Under the pieces are notes generated by a model. It was not told where the DNA came from. It saw nothing but the letters and a program-made list of their open reading frames with translations, and made no database searches. Positions 16,630 to 25,910 of a DNA stretch of 64,000 bases are shown here, in pieces (within the stretch, counting starts at the first letter, position 1; each line of letters begins with the position of its first letter). The DNA is taken from assembly GCA_965657545.1 (NCBI GenBank), contig CBFHOG010000001.1, positions 1 through 64,000 on the forward strand, read 5' to 3'. Origin of the DNA: UBA7446 sp965657545. GTDB taxonomy: Bacteria > Bacteroidota > Bacteroidia > Flavobacteriales > Flavobacteriaceae. The position numbers and the translations under genes were made by a program.

Positions 16630-17793
16630 GTGAAAAAGAATGAGATTTACGATTATATTTTTGCAGGTGCGGGCGCATCAACCCTGCAAATTGTAAAGCA
16701 AATGCTACAAGATGAGCGTTTTAAAAATAAGTCTATCCTCATTTTAGAAGAAAACAGCAATAAAACCAATGATCGTACTTGGTGCTTCTGGGAAGAAAAG
16801 TCTAAAGAAGATTGGCATCCTTTTGTACAATGTCAATGGGAAAATATAACGTTCTCGTCTGATACCGCTAAACTTCAAGAGCCCATATTGCCTTATGCAT
16901 ATAAAATGATTCGAAGCAATGCATTTTACACGCATGTGCATGAGCTCATTGGGAAAAACAATAACATGAATTTGAGTTATGAAAAAGTGGAAACTTTTGA
17001 AACTCAAGGGGAGGTGGTTCGTGTATCAACGAATAAAAAAACCTACACAAGTAGCTATTTTTTTAATAGTATTTTTGATTGGAATACCGCGCAACAACAA
17101 TCCAAATTCCCTGTTTTACAACAGCATTTTGTAGGTTGGTTTATCAAAACAGAAGACGACTGTTTTGACCCAAATACAGCTACTTTTATGGATTTTAGCG
17201 TGGAGCAAAAAGGCAATACGCGGTTTATGTATGTTTTGCCAATAAGCAAAAATACAGCCTTGATTGAATACACCTTATTTTCTGAACACTTGTTAAATTA
17301 TGCGGAATATGAGCGTGAAATTCGACAGTATTTGACTCAGAAAAATATCCGAAACTATAACATTACAGAAACCGAGCAAGGGAGTATTCCTATGACTTGC
17401 TACCCATTCTCAAAACAGAATAGCAAACGGGTTTTACACATTGGATCAGCTGGTGGTTGGACAAAAGCCAGCACGGGATTTACGTTTAAATTTATTGAAA
17501 GAAAAGCTACTGAACTTGTGAATTTTTTGAATGACGAAAGTGATATGCGCCTTTTTGAAAAGCGTACCCGTTTTTGGTGGTATGATTTACTTTTCTTGGA
17601 TGTATTGGCACAACATAACCACAAAGGAAGCTTCTTGTTTTCTCGGATGTTTCAACGAAATAACCCCAAAACAATCCTTCGCTTCTTAGACGAAAAAACG
17701 ACTTTTTCAGAAGAAGTCCGCATTATGCAAAGTTTTCCAGTGGGTATATTTGTATGGCAACTTATACGTCGTTTAATGCGTTCGTTGCATTAG
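16630..17793 (+). CDS. crtY: Lycopene beta-cyclase
   Basis: The 387-residue protein has an N-terminal FAD-binding Rossmann start (YDYIFAGAGASTLQIVK) and the cyclase motif NDRTWCFWE near residue 47. Later blocks GSIPMTCYPF and HIGSAGGWTKASTGF are typical of CrtY/CrtL-type lycopene cyclases, which close the beta-ionone rings of carotenoids such as beta-carotene. The start is GTG; the next in-frame ATG would remove the flavin site. The 3' end overlaps the convergent polyprenyl diphosphate synthase gene by 21 bases. Carotenoid or retinal synthesis is implied; no rhodopsin gene is in the window. Confidence 0.9.
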   Translation: MKKNEIYDYIFAGAGASTLQIVKQMLQDERFKNKSILILEENSNKTNDRTWCFWEEKSKEDWHPFVQCQWENITFSSDTAKLQEPILPYAYKMIRSNAFYTHVHELIGKNNNMNLSYEKVETFETQGEVVRVSTNKKTYTSSYFFNSIFDWNTAQQQSKFPVLQQHFVGWFIKTEDDCFDPNTATFMDFSVEQKGNTRFMYVLPISKNTALIEYTLFSEHLLNYAEYEREIRQYLTQKNIRNYNITETEQGSIPMTCYPFSKQNSKRVLHIGSAGGWTKASTGFTFKFIERKATELVNFLNDESDMRLFEKRTRFWWYDLLFLDVLAQHNHKGSFLFSRMFQRNNPKTILRFLDEKTTFSEEVRIMQSFPVGIFVWQLIRRLMRSLH

Positions 17794-18747
17794 CCAGTTC
17801 CCAAAAGCAACAAATCGTTGCTTCATTTCTGTGTTGAGATCTACTTTTTCAAGCGAATCAAATGCCTGTTGCGTGTATTGCTGAACAAGCGATAGCGTTG
17901 CCTTATCAGCGCCCGTGTCTTTAAAAAGTTGGGTTACGGCAGCTATTTTTTTTGTCTCATCTTTAGGGGTTTCAGACAACCAATTTTCCAATTCATTTTG
18001 TTGATTTTCAGTACTATTGCGAAGCGCCAAATGCACCAATACTGTTTTTTTATTCTCTGCAATATCGCCACCAATACGCTTTCCAAAACTGGCTGCGTCG
18101 CCAAAAGTGTCCAGATAATCATCTTGTAATTGAAAGGCAATACCAAGTTGCTCGCCAAAAAGATAAAGTTGCTGTGCGTCTTTGCTTGATGCACCTCCAA
18201 CTACCGCGCCCATTTGCATGGCACAACCCACCAAAACAGCTGTTTTTAAACGAATCATTTCTAAATAATCTTCAATACTTACATCGTTGCGAGATTCAAA
18301 ATCAACATCGTATTGTTGACCTTCGCAAACCTCAAGGGCTGTTTTACTAAATAGCGTTGTTAGCGATTGAAATAACTCAGGCTCATATCCATTCAAAAAA
18401 ATATAGGCCTGAACCAACATGGCATCACCCGAAAGTATGGCGGTGTTGATGTCCCATTTTTCGTGTACCGTTTGAGCACCGCGTCGCATACTTGCCTTGT
18501 CCATAATATCGTCATGCATCAACGTAAAGTTGTGAAACACTTCCACTGCCTGTGCTGCAGCTAAGGCTTCTTTGGCTGTTTTTCCAAAAGCTTCACAAGC
18601 CATAAGTACAAGAACAGGACGCAAACGTTTGCCACCCAAAGCCAATAGATAATCTATGGGTTGGTACAAGCCTTCAGGCAATTTTCCTTGGTTTAAATGC
18701 GTTAACGAGCCCGCTATAAGTTTTTGATAAGCAGTTAAAAATTCCAT
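17773..18747 (-). CDS. Polyprenyl diphosphate synthase (GGPP-type)
   Basis: The 324-residue enzyme has both Asp-rich motifs of trans-prenyltransferases, DDIMDKASMRRG (first, about residue 79) and DDYLDTFGD (second, about 205), plus GGKRLRPVLVL near the N-terminus. It condenses isopentenyl diphosphate onto an allylic diphosphate; a chain length of C15-C20 is likely from context because the neighbour is a carotenoid gene, but the sequence alone does not fix the product. It overlaps crtY tail to tail by 21 bases. Confidence 0.9.
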   Translation of the reverse strand: MEFLTAYQKLIAGSLTHLNQGKLPEGLYQPIDYLLALGGKRLRPVLVLMACEAFGKTAKEALAAAQAVEVFHNFTLMHDDIMDKASMRRGAQTVHEKWDINTAILSGDAMLVQAYIFLNGYEPELFQSLTTLFSKTALEVCEGQQYDVDFESRNDVSIEDYLEMIRLKTAVLVGCAMQMGAVVGGASSKDAQQLYLFGEQLGIAFQLQDDYLDTFGDAASFGKRIGGDIAENKKTVLVHLALRNSTENQQNELENWLSETPKDETKKIAAVTQLFKDTGADKATLSLVQQYTQQAFDSLEKVDLNTEMKQRFVAFGNWLMQRTH

Positions 18748-18813
18748 AAAAAGAGATTTTTGTAAAAGTACGTCAAGGATTTGTAATGTGAATATTAAGA
18801 AATTATAAACTGA

Positions 18814-18841
18814 GGAAACTTTTTTGGTGTTTTAAGTTTCC
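18814..18841. promoter_or_regulatory. Candidate TetR operator over the RND-operon promoter
   Basis: GGAAACTT (18814-18821) and AAGTTTCC (18834-18841) form a perfect 8-base inverted repeat with a 12-base spacer. The -33 element lies inside the spacer and the repeat ends 4 bases before the -7 element, a typical repressor position. Confidence 0.6.
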
Positions 18842-18853
18842 GTGCTATATTTG
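18823..18853 (+). promoter_or_regulatory. Promoter of the TetR-RND efflux operon
   Basis: A TTTG -33 element (18823-18826), a 19-base spacer and a TATATTTG -7 element (18846-18853) match the Bacteroidota consensus. The ATG follows after 14 bases. Confidence 0.75.
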
Positions 18854-18867
18854 CGCCTCCAATTGCT

Positions 18868-19470
18868 ATGGAAAAAATTCTTACTTGCTGTTCCGAGATG
18901 TTTTTAACGCTGGGGTTTAAAAGCGTTACCATGGACGATATTGCCCAAAAATTAGCCATTTCAAAAAAAACGCTTTATGCCCATTTTCCGAATAAAGAAA
19001 CACTTGTTCGGGACTGTGTTTTTCATTTCTTTGATCATGTAACCACTGAAATATCACGCATTAGTGAAAAAGCAAGCAACCCTATTGCAGAGTTGTATGA
19101 CATAAAATTATTCATGATGCAAAAAATCAAAAATGAAAAGATTTCGCCTCAGTTTCAGTTAAAAAAATTCTACCCAGAAATTTTTAATGAACTAAATAAA
19201 AAGCAATTAACATTTATGGTACAACAAATGAGCAATAGCCTTGAAAAAGGCGTTGCGTTGGGGTTGTTTCGTGCAAACCTAAACATACCGTTTACGGCAA
19301 GACTCTACTTTAACGGAATGATGGGCATAAAAGATCAAAATCTTTTTCCTGCAGGTATGTTCCAACACAGCCAACTCATGACCGATTATTTAGAATACCA
19401 CGTTCGTGCGATTTGTACCGAAGCAGGAATGGAACTTTTTAACTCCTTTGACAACCATACACATGACTAA
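18868..19470 (+). CDS. TetR/AcrR-family regulator of the RND operon
   Basis: The 200-residue protein has a TetR helix-turn-helix (about 8-52: GFKSVTMDDIAQKLAISKKTLYAHFPNKETLV) and a helical ligand/dimer domain. It is the first gene of a four-gene operon with TolC, adaptor and RND pump, and its stop overlaps the tolC start by 8 bases, so the regulator and pump are made together. A perfect inverted repeat covers its promoter, so it probably represses the whole operon until a ligand binds. The inducer is unknown. Confidence 0.9.
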   Translation: MEKILTCCSEMFLTLGFKSVTMDDIAQKLAISKKTLYAHFPNKETLVRDCVFHFFDHVTTEISRISEKASNPIAELYDIKLFMMQKIKNEKISPQFQLKKFYPEIFNELNKKQLTFMVQQMSNSLEKGVALGLFRANLNIPFTARLYFNGMMGIKDQNLFPAGMFQHSQLMTDYLEYHVRAICTEAGMELFNSFDNHTHD

Positions 19471-20791
19471 ACTCTGTCTCTTTCTACTGCTTCTATGCGG
19501 TCCTTTTCTCCCTGCACAAGAGCTTGATTTGGAAAGCGCCATTCAGTTGGCAAAAACAAACAATCGCACACTACAAAACTCCAGTAAGGATATTCAAATA
19601 GCAAAACAAAAGCGTTGGGAAACCATCGCTGTTGGATTGCCACAAGTATCCTTATCGGCTGGATATATAAATGCCCTAAAACAACCTGTTTCGTTGATTC
19701 CTGCCGAATTTTTTGGCGGGCAACCAGGCACGTTTAACGAAGTAATTTTTGGCACTACACAAAGTGCAAACGCGGGTTTGCGTTTGGAGCAACTCATTTT
19801 TGATGGTTCGTATTTGGTGGGACTTCAAGCTTCTGAAGTGTATTTACGCATATCTGAACAAGCCTATACCAAAACCGAACAAGTGATAACGCAAGCAACC
19901 GTTGATGCATATATCAATGTACTTTTAGCTAAAGCTCAAATAAATGTTTTGGAACAAAATCTTGGAGCAGCACAACAAAATCTTAATGAAATAAAAGCCA
20001 TTTTTAAAAATGGCCTAACCGAAGAAGAAAACATGCAGCAATTGCAACTTATTGTTTCCTCGCTGCAAACTTCATTAACATACACCAAAAAAATGGCGGC
20101 TTTGGCTAAAAACGTATTGCGCTATGTATTGGGTATGGAATTCGATGCGCCACTAACACTGAGCAGTACACTTGAGGGTCTTGCACTCCAATATCAAAGT
20201 GAAAACAGCAATGTGCTAACACTAAGCAACAACATTGATTACCAAATGGCGCAAAACGATATTCGATCAAAAGAATTGTTGCTTAAACTTGAACGTTTTA
20301 AATCTTTACCAAGGATATCGGCTTTTCTCAGTGGTGGATACGACGGATATAACCAGAGTTTTGAGTTTACCCAGCCTGAGCAAAATTGGTTTGGCAGAGC
20401 AAGTTTTGGACTAAACCTCAGCCTACCCATATTTAGCAGTTTTCAGTCACAAGCAAAAAGACAACAAGCAAAACTGGCCTTAGAGCAATCAAAAAATCAA
20501 GCCGCCGACGTTGCACAAGAACTCTTGTTAGAAGAGAGTAGGCTTCGTAGTGAGGTACAATTCAATTTGGAAAACCTACAAACCACAGCCACAAATTTGG
20601 CTTTGGCTACCTCAATAGAGCAAAAAAATCAAATCAAATTTAAAGAAGGCTTGGTGTCTGGCTTCACGTTGCGCCAAGCGCAAACCCAACTTTATGACGC
20701 ACAAAATAATTACTTAACAGCAATGCAACAACTTGTTGTTTCCAAAACATCATTATCCCTTTTACTAAATCCTGTAACGCTAAATAAATGA
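19463..20791 (+). CDS. TolC-family outer-membrane efflux protein of RND pump
   Basis: A 442-residue protein has a signal peptide (MTKLCLFLLLLCGPFLPAQ) and two helical halves with the TolC pattern (ELDLESAIQLAKTNNRTLQNS near the start, a second LLKLERFKSLPRISAFLSGGY block near 270). I chose the ATG at 19463, which directly gives the signal peptide and overlaps the TetR stop by 8 bases. It forms the outer-membrane channel of the tripartite RND system. The next gene overlaps by 4 bases. Confidence 0.9.
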   Translation: MTKLCLFLLLLCGPFLPAQELDLESAIQLAKTNNRTLQNSSKDIQIAKQKRWETIAVGLPQVSLSAGYINALKQPVSLIPAEFFGGQPGTFNEVIFGTTQSANAGLRLEQLIFDGSYLVGLQASEVYLRISEQAYTKTEQVITQATVDAYINVLLAKAQINVLEQNLGAAQQNLNEIKAIFKNGLTEEENMQQLQLIVSSLQTSLTYTKKMAALAKNVLRYVLGMEFDAPLTLSSTLEGLALQYQSENSNVLTLSNNIDYQMAQNDIRSKELLLKLERFKSLPRISAFLSGGYDGYNQSFEFTQPEQNWFGRASFGLNLSLPIFSSFQSQAKRQQAKLALEQSKNQAADVAQELLLEESRLRSEVQFNLENLQTTATNLALATSIEQKNQIKFKEGLVSGFTLRQAQTQLYDAQNNYLTAMQQLVVSKTSLSLLLNPVTLNK

Positions 20792-21942
20792 AAAAGATTA
20801 TTCTTATAACCCTAATTATTGGTCTTGTTATGGCATGTAGCTCTTCCGAAAAACCAGACACAAAATCGCTTATTGACCAACAAGATGTAGCAGGTCTGCG
20901 TGCGCGTCAAGCCGAGCTGGTAAGCCAAAACAACACGATTAAAGCAGAATTAAACCGTGTCATGGAAGCCATCGATAAATTTGACAAAACCAAAAAGAAA
21001 TCTTTGGTTACTGTGTTGCCAGTTGAGAAAACGTCTTTTGAGCACAAAGTAGTGCTACAAGGGGTTGTTAAAACCGATCAAAATTTAGTGCTTAATGCCG
21101 AATTTATGGGTGCAGTAAAGGCCATTCATGTAAAAGAAGGCCAAGAAGTAAAAAAAGGAGATTTACTTGTTTCCATTGATGATGGTGGATTGGCAAAAAG
21201 TGCAGCGCTTCAAAAAGTGCAGTTGGATTTGGCCAAAACTATATTTGAGCGTCAAGAACGCTTGTGGAAACAAAATATCGGTTCGGAAATTGAATACCTA
21301 CAAGCCAAAACAGCTTATCAAAGTCAACAAAAAAGCTATGAGCAGTTACAACAACAGTTAAGTAAGGCAACATTATATGCGCCCTTTTCTGGTCGTGTTG
21401 ACGATATCACTACAGAAGTTGGTCAATTGGTTTCTCCAGGCGTTCACCCTCTTTTAAGACTTGTTAACCTAAGCAGTATGTATGTGGAAGTAGATGTCCC
21501 TGAACGTTATTTCCCAAATATCAAAAAAGGAACAATTGCAGAAGTTGAGGTTCCCGTTTTAAATCATACTTACAACAGTAATGTGATACACAAAGGAACA
21601 CATATTAGTACAGGAAATAGAACGTTTAAAATTACAATTGCTGCTGATAAAACTGTTGAGCTTACACCCAATTTAATAAGCACGGTGCGTTTGGTAGATT
21701 ATCAAAATCCAAATGCCATTGTGATTCCACTTGAAGTGATTTCTGAAAATTTTTCTGGTGAACAATATGTATATGTCGTAAATGAAAACAACAAGGCTGA
21801 AAAACGTTTTGTCAAAACAGGACTTGTTGAGGGCGATAATATTGAAGTTTTAGAAGGACTACGCATATCAGACCGCTTAATTGACGAAGGCGCTCGTTTG
21901 GTAAAAGAGAATGAAAACGTACAGATTACAAACGCATTATGA
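20788..21942 (+). CDS. RND efflux periplasmic adaptor lipoprotein
   Basis: The 384-residue protein has a lipoprotein signal (MKKIILITLIIGLVMACSSS, Cys17), a coiled region with heptad-like Leu/Gln repeats at about 30-65, lipoyl halves (AEFMGAVKAIHVKEGQEVKKGD near 110 and ATLYAPFSGRVDDITTEVGQ near 195), a beta-barrel part and a membrane-proximal end. This is the MFP/HlyD_D23-like adaptor fold that joins RND pumps to TolC. It overlaps both neighbours by 4 bases (ATGA), indicating coupled translation. Substrate unknown. Confidence 0.92.
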   Translation: MKKIILITLIIGLVMACSSSEKPDTKSLIDQQDVAGLRARQAELVSQNNTIKAELNRVMEAIDKFDKTKKKSLVTVLPVEKTSFEHKVVLQGVVKTDQNLVLNAEFMGAVKAIHVKEGQEVKKGDLLVSIDDGGLAKSAALQKVQLDLAKTIFERQERLWKQNIGSEIEYLQAKTAYQSQQKSYEQLQQQLSKATLYAPFSGRVDDITTEVGQLVSPGVHPLLRLVNLSSMYVEVDVPERYFPNIKKGTIAEVEVPVLNHTYNSNVIHKGTHISTGNRTFKITIAADKTVELTPNLISTVRLVDYQNPNAIVIPLEVISENFSGEQYVYVVNENNKAEKRFVKTGLVEGDNIEVLEGLRISDRLIDEGARLVKENENVQITNAL

Positions 21943-24900
21943 GTTTAGAAAACAAATCCAATAAAACGTTTGGGCTTTCTGTTTGGGCTATTCGTAACAG
22001 CACCATAATTTATGTGCTTATGGGAATCTTTCTCATTTTGGGTGGGTCAGCGTACCTGACGATGCCCCGGGAAAATTTTCCAGAAATTACAGAGACCACT
22101 ATTTTTATAAGTACGCCCTACCCTGGAAATACCGCACAAGATATTGAGCGTTTTATTACCGACCCCATCGAAGATGGCATTAAGGGTATTAGCAATATTT
22201 CTGAAGTTACGTCAACTTCACAAGACGATTACTCACTCGTTTCCATTGAATTTGATGAGGATATTCCTGTTGATTTGGCAAAGCAAAAAGTCAAAGACGA
22301 AGTAGATGCCGTGAAGGCTTCTGAAGACTGGCCAACTTTTAATAACGCCAAGCTTGAGCCAACCGTTTTTAATCTGAATTTCTCTGAGGAAATGCCCATA
22401 TTAAATGTGAGTGTTCAAGGAGATTATCCTATAGATTTATTAAATGAATATGCCGATTTATTAGCTGGGAGAATTGAAGAATTAACACAAATAAAGGAAG
22501 TTAATATCAGGGGGGCACAAGCCAAAGAAGTTGAAGTTGCTGTTGATACCCGTAAAATGATGGCTTCGCAAGTGAGCTTTAACGATGTAGTACAAAGCAT
22601 TGCGAACGAAAACATGACGGTTTCTGCAGGGAGTATGCGCAGCGGCGGACAACGAAGAAGTATTCGCATTGTGGGTGAAATTAGCACTCCCAAAGATTTG
22701 GAAGCATTTGTAGTGACCAACGAAAAAGGGACCGTGTCGTTAGGCGAAATCGCAACAATCTCTTTTAAAGACCAAGAAACCACCAGTTATGCCCGCGACT
22801 TTGGGGCCTCAACGGTAATGTTAGACGTAAAAAAACGAGGCGGTAAAAACCTTATTCAAGCTGCTACAAGTATTCGAGAAATTGTGTTGGACGCCAAAGC
22901 CAATGAATTTCCTGAAGATCTAACCGTTACGATTTCCAACGATATGTCTTCGCTTACCCTAAATCAGGTAAACGACTTAGTGAATAATATTTTATTTGGG
23001 GTGTTGTTGGTTGTGACCGTACTTACCTTTTTCTTAGGGTTTCGCAATGCTTTGTTTGTTGGGTTTGCCATTCCAATGTCCATGTTTATTTCGTTTGTGA
23101 TTTTACAAACACTAGGCTACACCATGAACACCATGGTGCTTTTTGCACTAGTTATGGGACTTGGTATGCTTGTTGACAACGGCATAGTAGTGGTCGAAAA
23201 CGTTTATCGCCTTATTGAAAAAGAAGGGCTTAGCAAAGTAGAAGCCGCCAAAAAAGGCGTAAGTGAAATTGCCTATCCCATTATCATATCTACGGCAACT
23301 ACCGTTGCCGCCTTTATTCCGCTAGGGTTTTGGCCCGGTATCATGGGGCAGTTTATGATTTATTTCCCCATTACCCTATCAATTGTATTGGGATCGTCGC
23401 TGTTTGTAGCGCTTTTATTCAATTCCATGTTGGTGTCCAAATTTATGGACGTTAAGGAAAAAAATCTTTCTCTAAAAAAGCTTATCCGATTGAGTATTGT
23501 TCTTATTTCTTTGGGAACTTTCTTTATGGTGATATCACCTGAAACACGAGGGTTAGGGAGTTTCCTTATAACGCTTATGGGGTTATTTTGGCTCTATCGC
23601 TATGTTGTCAAGGGACTTGCCAATTCGTTTCAACAATTCTTCTTAAACAACTTAGAGCGTGGTTACGAAAAACTCTTGCAGTTTGCCATGCGTGGGTGGC
23701 GTGCCTATGCGTTTGTTTTTGGAACCATCGGGCTTTTGTTTACTTCTTTTATATTGGTGGGGGTTGCAAGTCCAAAAGTGGAGTTTTTTCCAGACAACGA
23801 ACCCAGTCAAATTATTGTTTATATCGAATATCCGCAAGGAACAGACATCGTTAAAACCAATGATATCACAAAGGCTATAGAGCAAGTTGTGATTAAGACC
23901 GTGAGTACGGAAAAGTACATGGACAACGGCGAAAATTTTATGGTAGAGTCGTTGGTTTCGCAAGTAGGATCGGGAGCTGGAAATCCACAAACTGATGGCG
24001 GCTCGCAAGCCGAAATGCCGCATCGTGGAAAAATTACAGCCACCATGCGCGAATACAAATACCGTCGTGGTTTATCCAGTGAAGAACTTCGCAGTGAGGT
24101 ACAACAAGCGCTTCGAGGAAAATTTTCGGGAGTGAGTATTTCGGTGGAGAAAGACACGAATGGACCACCCGTTGGATACCCCGTAAATATTGAAATTTCA
24201 GGGGAAGATTACAACGAATTGATTCAAGCTGCTAATGATGTTCGCAGCTACATCATCAAAGAAAACATTCCAGGAATTGAGGAGTTAAAGGTTGACGTTA
24301 ACCGAAACAAACCAAGTATGGAGGTTGTTGTTGATAGGCGAAAAGCGGGAAGTCTTGGCGTAAGTGCTGGACAAGTTGGTTTTCAATTACGAAGGGCTTT
24401 ATTTGGTGAAAAAGCTGGCGTTTACAAAAATGATGGCGAAGACTACGACATCAATGTGCGTTTTCAAGAATCTGATCGATACAATCCCTCTGCGCTATTT
24501 AATCAAAATATCACCTTTCGTGATATGGCTTCGGGAAGGATTAAAAATGTGCCTGTTTCGGCTGTGGTAGAACGTAAAAATGTAGCAGGATATAGTGCCA
24601 TCAAACACAAAAATTTACGTCGTGTGGTTACGGTTTACTCCGCGATATTACCAGGCTATAACGCCAATGAAATTGTAAGTCAAATCCAAACCCAAATGCA
24701 AGGATTTGAAATGCCAACCGGTACAAGCTATGCCTTTACAGGAGAAATTGCCGAGCAAGAAGAAAATATGCGTTTTTTGTCTCGCGCACTTGGCTTTGCT
24801 ATTCTTCTAATCATGCTATTATTGGTGTTTCAGTTTAACTCCGTTAGCAAGCCACTCATTATTCTATTTTCTATTTTCATGAGTTTTACAGGCGTAATGC

Positions 24901-25385
24901 TCGGATTGGTATTCTTTAATATGACGTTTGTAATCATCATGACGATGATGGGGATTATCTCCCTTGCCGGAATTGTAGTGAACAATAGCGTGGTATTACT
25001 TGACTACACCCAACTTTTGCTTGATAGAAAACGAGATGAATTGGGCATTGAAAATGACGATTTACTACCTAGAGCGGAGATATTTAATGCCATTGTAGCT
25101 GGTGGAAAAGCACGTCTCAGACCTGTATTGCTAACGGCCATTACCACCGTACTTGGTCTTATACCACTTGCCATTGGACTAAACATTAACTTCTTTAGCT
25201 TATTTGCAACAGGAGATCCGCAAATTTATTTTGGCGGGGAAAATGTAATTTTCTGGGGGCCACTGGCGTGGACCGTTATTTTTGGACTTACGTTTGCTAC
25301 GTTTCTAACACTGATTATCGTGCCGGTCACATTTTTCCTAAGCAAACGAGCATCTATTCGTTATAAAAAATGGAAACTTAATTAA
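21939..25385 (+). CDS. RND-family efflux permease
   Basis: The 1148-residue inner-membrane protein has the RND layout: a first helix (about 20-40), a large periplasmic loop, a bundle of helices with FALVMGLGMLVDNGIVVVENVYR (about 400-422), a second periplasmic loop, and a final bundle containing GIISLAGIVVNNSVVLLDY. This is the AcrB/MMPL class that uses proton flow to expel drugs, metals or lipids. The acidic residue in GMLVDNG fits the proton relay of hydrophobe-type pumps, and the metal-type signature was not seen. It is the last gene of the TetR-TolC-adaptor-RND operon and its 3' end overlaps the convergent gene by 8 bases. Confidence 0.95.
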   Translation: MSLENKSNKTFGLSVWAIRNSTIIYVLMGIFLILGGSAYLTMPRENFPEITETTIFISTPYPGNTAQDIERFITDPIEDGIKGISNISEVTSTSQDDYSLVSIEFDEDIPVDLAKQKVKDEVDAVKASEDWPTFNNAKLEPTVFNLNFSEEMPILNVSVQGDYPIDLLNEYADLLAGRIEELTQIKEVNIRGAQAKEVEVAVDTRKMMASQVSFNDVVQSIANENMTVSAGSMRSGGQRRSIRIVGEISTPKDLEAFVVTNEKGTVSLGEIATISFKDQETTSYARDFGASTVMLDVKKRGGKNLIQAATSIREIVLDAKANEFPEDLTVTISNDMSSLTLNQVNDLVNNILFGVLLVVTVLTFFLGFRNALFVGFAIPMSMFISFVILQTLGYTMNTMVLFALVMGLGMLVDNGIVVVENVYRLIEKEGLSKVEAAKKGVSEIAYPIIISTATTVAAFIPLGFWPGIMGQFMIYFPITLSIVLGSSLFVALLFNSMLVSKFMDVKEKNLSLKKLIRLSIVLISLGTFFMVISPETRGLGSFLITLMGLFWLYRYVVKGLANSFQQFFLNNLERGYEKLLQFAMRGWRAYAFVFGTIGLLFTSFILVGVASPKVEFFPDNEPSQIIVYIEYPQGTDIVKTNDITKAIEQVVIKTVSTEKYMDNGENFMVESLVSQVGSGAGNPQTDGGSQAEMPHRGKITATMREYKYRRGLSSEELRSEVQQALRGKFSGVSISVEKDTNGPPVGYPVNIEISGEDYNELIQAANDVRSYIIKENIPGIEELKVDVNRNKPSMEVVVDRRKAGSLGVSAGQVGFQLRRALFGEKAGVYKNDGEDYDINVRFQESDRYNPSALFNQNITFRDMASGRIKNVPVSAVVERKNVAGYSAIKHKNLRRVVTVYSAILPGYNANEIVSQIQTQMQGFEMPTGTSYAFTGEIAEQEENMRFLSRALGFAILLIMLLLVFQFNSVSKPLIILFSIFMSFTGVMLGLVFFNMTFVIIMTMMGIISLAGIVVNNSVVLLDYTQLLLDRKRDELGIENDDLLPRAEIFNAIVAGGKARLRPVLLTAITTVLGLIPLAIGLNINFFSLFATGDPQIYFGGENVIFWGPLAWTVIFGLTFATFLTLIIVPVTFFLSKRASIRYKKWKLN

Positions 25386-25734
25386 GTACGCTTTTTTCGA
25401 CAATAGCATCAGTCGTTGCATCCCAATACGAAACATTATCGATTCGATTTTGCTGATAGGTAACTTGAGCAATTTGCCCATTTGCCCAAAAAAGCCAGGT
25501 GCCGACTTTTGCTCCGTTGTTGTATTCACCTACGGTAACTGGCACGCCATTTTCATCAAAAGATTTCCACACCCCGTGATTTTTTCCCTTTAATTGATAT
25601 CCTGTTTGGGCAACCGCTCCGTTATCGTGGAACAATGTAATTTTGGTTAACTTACTTATTTTGGTTGCGGTCTTTTGTTGTGCAAAAACAAGTGTTGATG
25701 TACATAATAAAATGGTAATTATTAATGCTTTCAT
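25378..25734 (-). CDS. MORN-repeat exported protein (YwqK-like)
   Basis: The 118-residue protein has a signal peptide (MKALIITILLCTSTLVFAQ) and about three MORN-like repeats: LFHDNGAVAQTGYQLKGKNHG, WKSFDENGVPVTVGEYNNGAKVG and WLFWANGQIAQVTYQQNRID. It resembles proteins often labelled YwqK-type antitoxin, a name that is misleading here because no toxin partner is near. It is exported, probably to the periplasm. Its promoter -7 element is at 25771-25778, and its 3' end overlaps the RND pump gene by 8 bases. Confidence 0.8.
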   Translation of the reverse strand: MKALIITILLCTSTLVFAQQKTATKISKLTKITLFHDNGAVAQTGYQLKGKNHGVWKSFDENGVPVTVGEYNNGAKVGTWLFWANGQIAQVTYQQNRIDNVSYWDATTDAIVEKSVLN

Positions 25735-25770
25735 AATTTAAAATTTTAAGTTTAGGGGACTAATTTTATA

Positions 25771-25778
25771 CAAATATA
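25771..25778 (-). promoter_or_regulatory. Promoter -7 element of the MORN-repeat gene
   Basis: TATATTTG on the minus strand, 36 bases before the ATG. A TTAACA direct repeat (25797-25813) lies just upstream of it, near the -33 to -45 region. Confidence 0.45.
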
Positions 25779-25887
25779 CAAAAAATTTACAATTGCTTAA
25801 CATTAAATTAACATTGGGGTCGTTTTACAAGTGTTTTTCGATTGATTAATCGGCTCTGTTTTAGGTCGTAATTCACGAATTAGTCCC

Positions 25888-25895
25888 TATTTTTG
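25888..25895 (+). promoter_or_regulatory. Promoter -7 element of aspS
   Basis: TATTTTTG ends 15 bases before the chosen ATG at 25911 and overlaps an upstream TTG (25893), arguing against the longer reading. Confidence 0.45.
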
Positions 25896-25910
25896 AAAAA
25901 ATTTTTAAGC

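Noticed and set aside
25378..25734. Toxin-antitoxin system based on the YwqK label
   Set aside because: Only MORN-type repeats and a signal peptide are seen; there is no partner gene.
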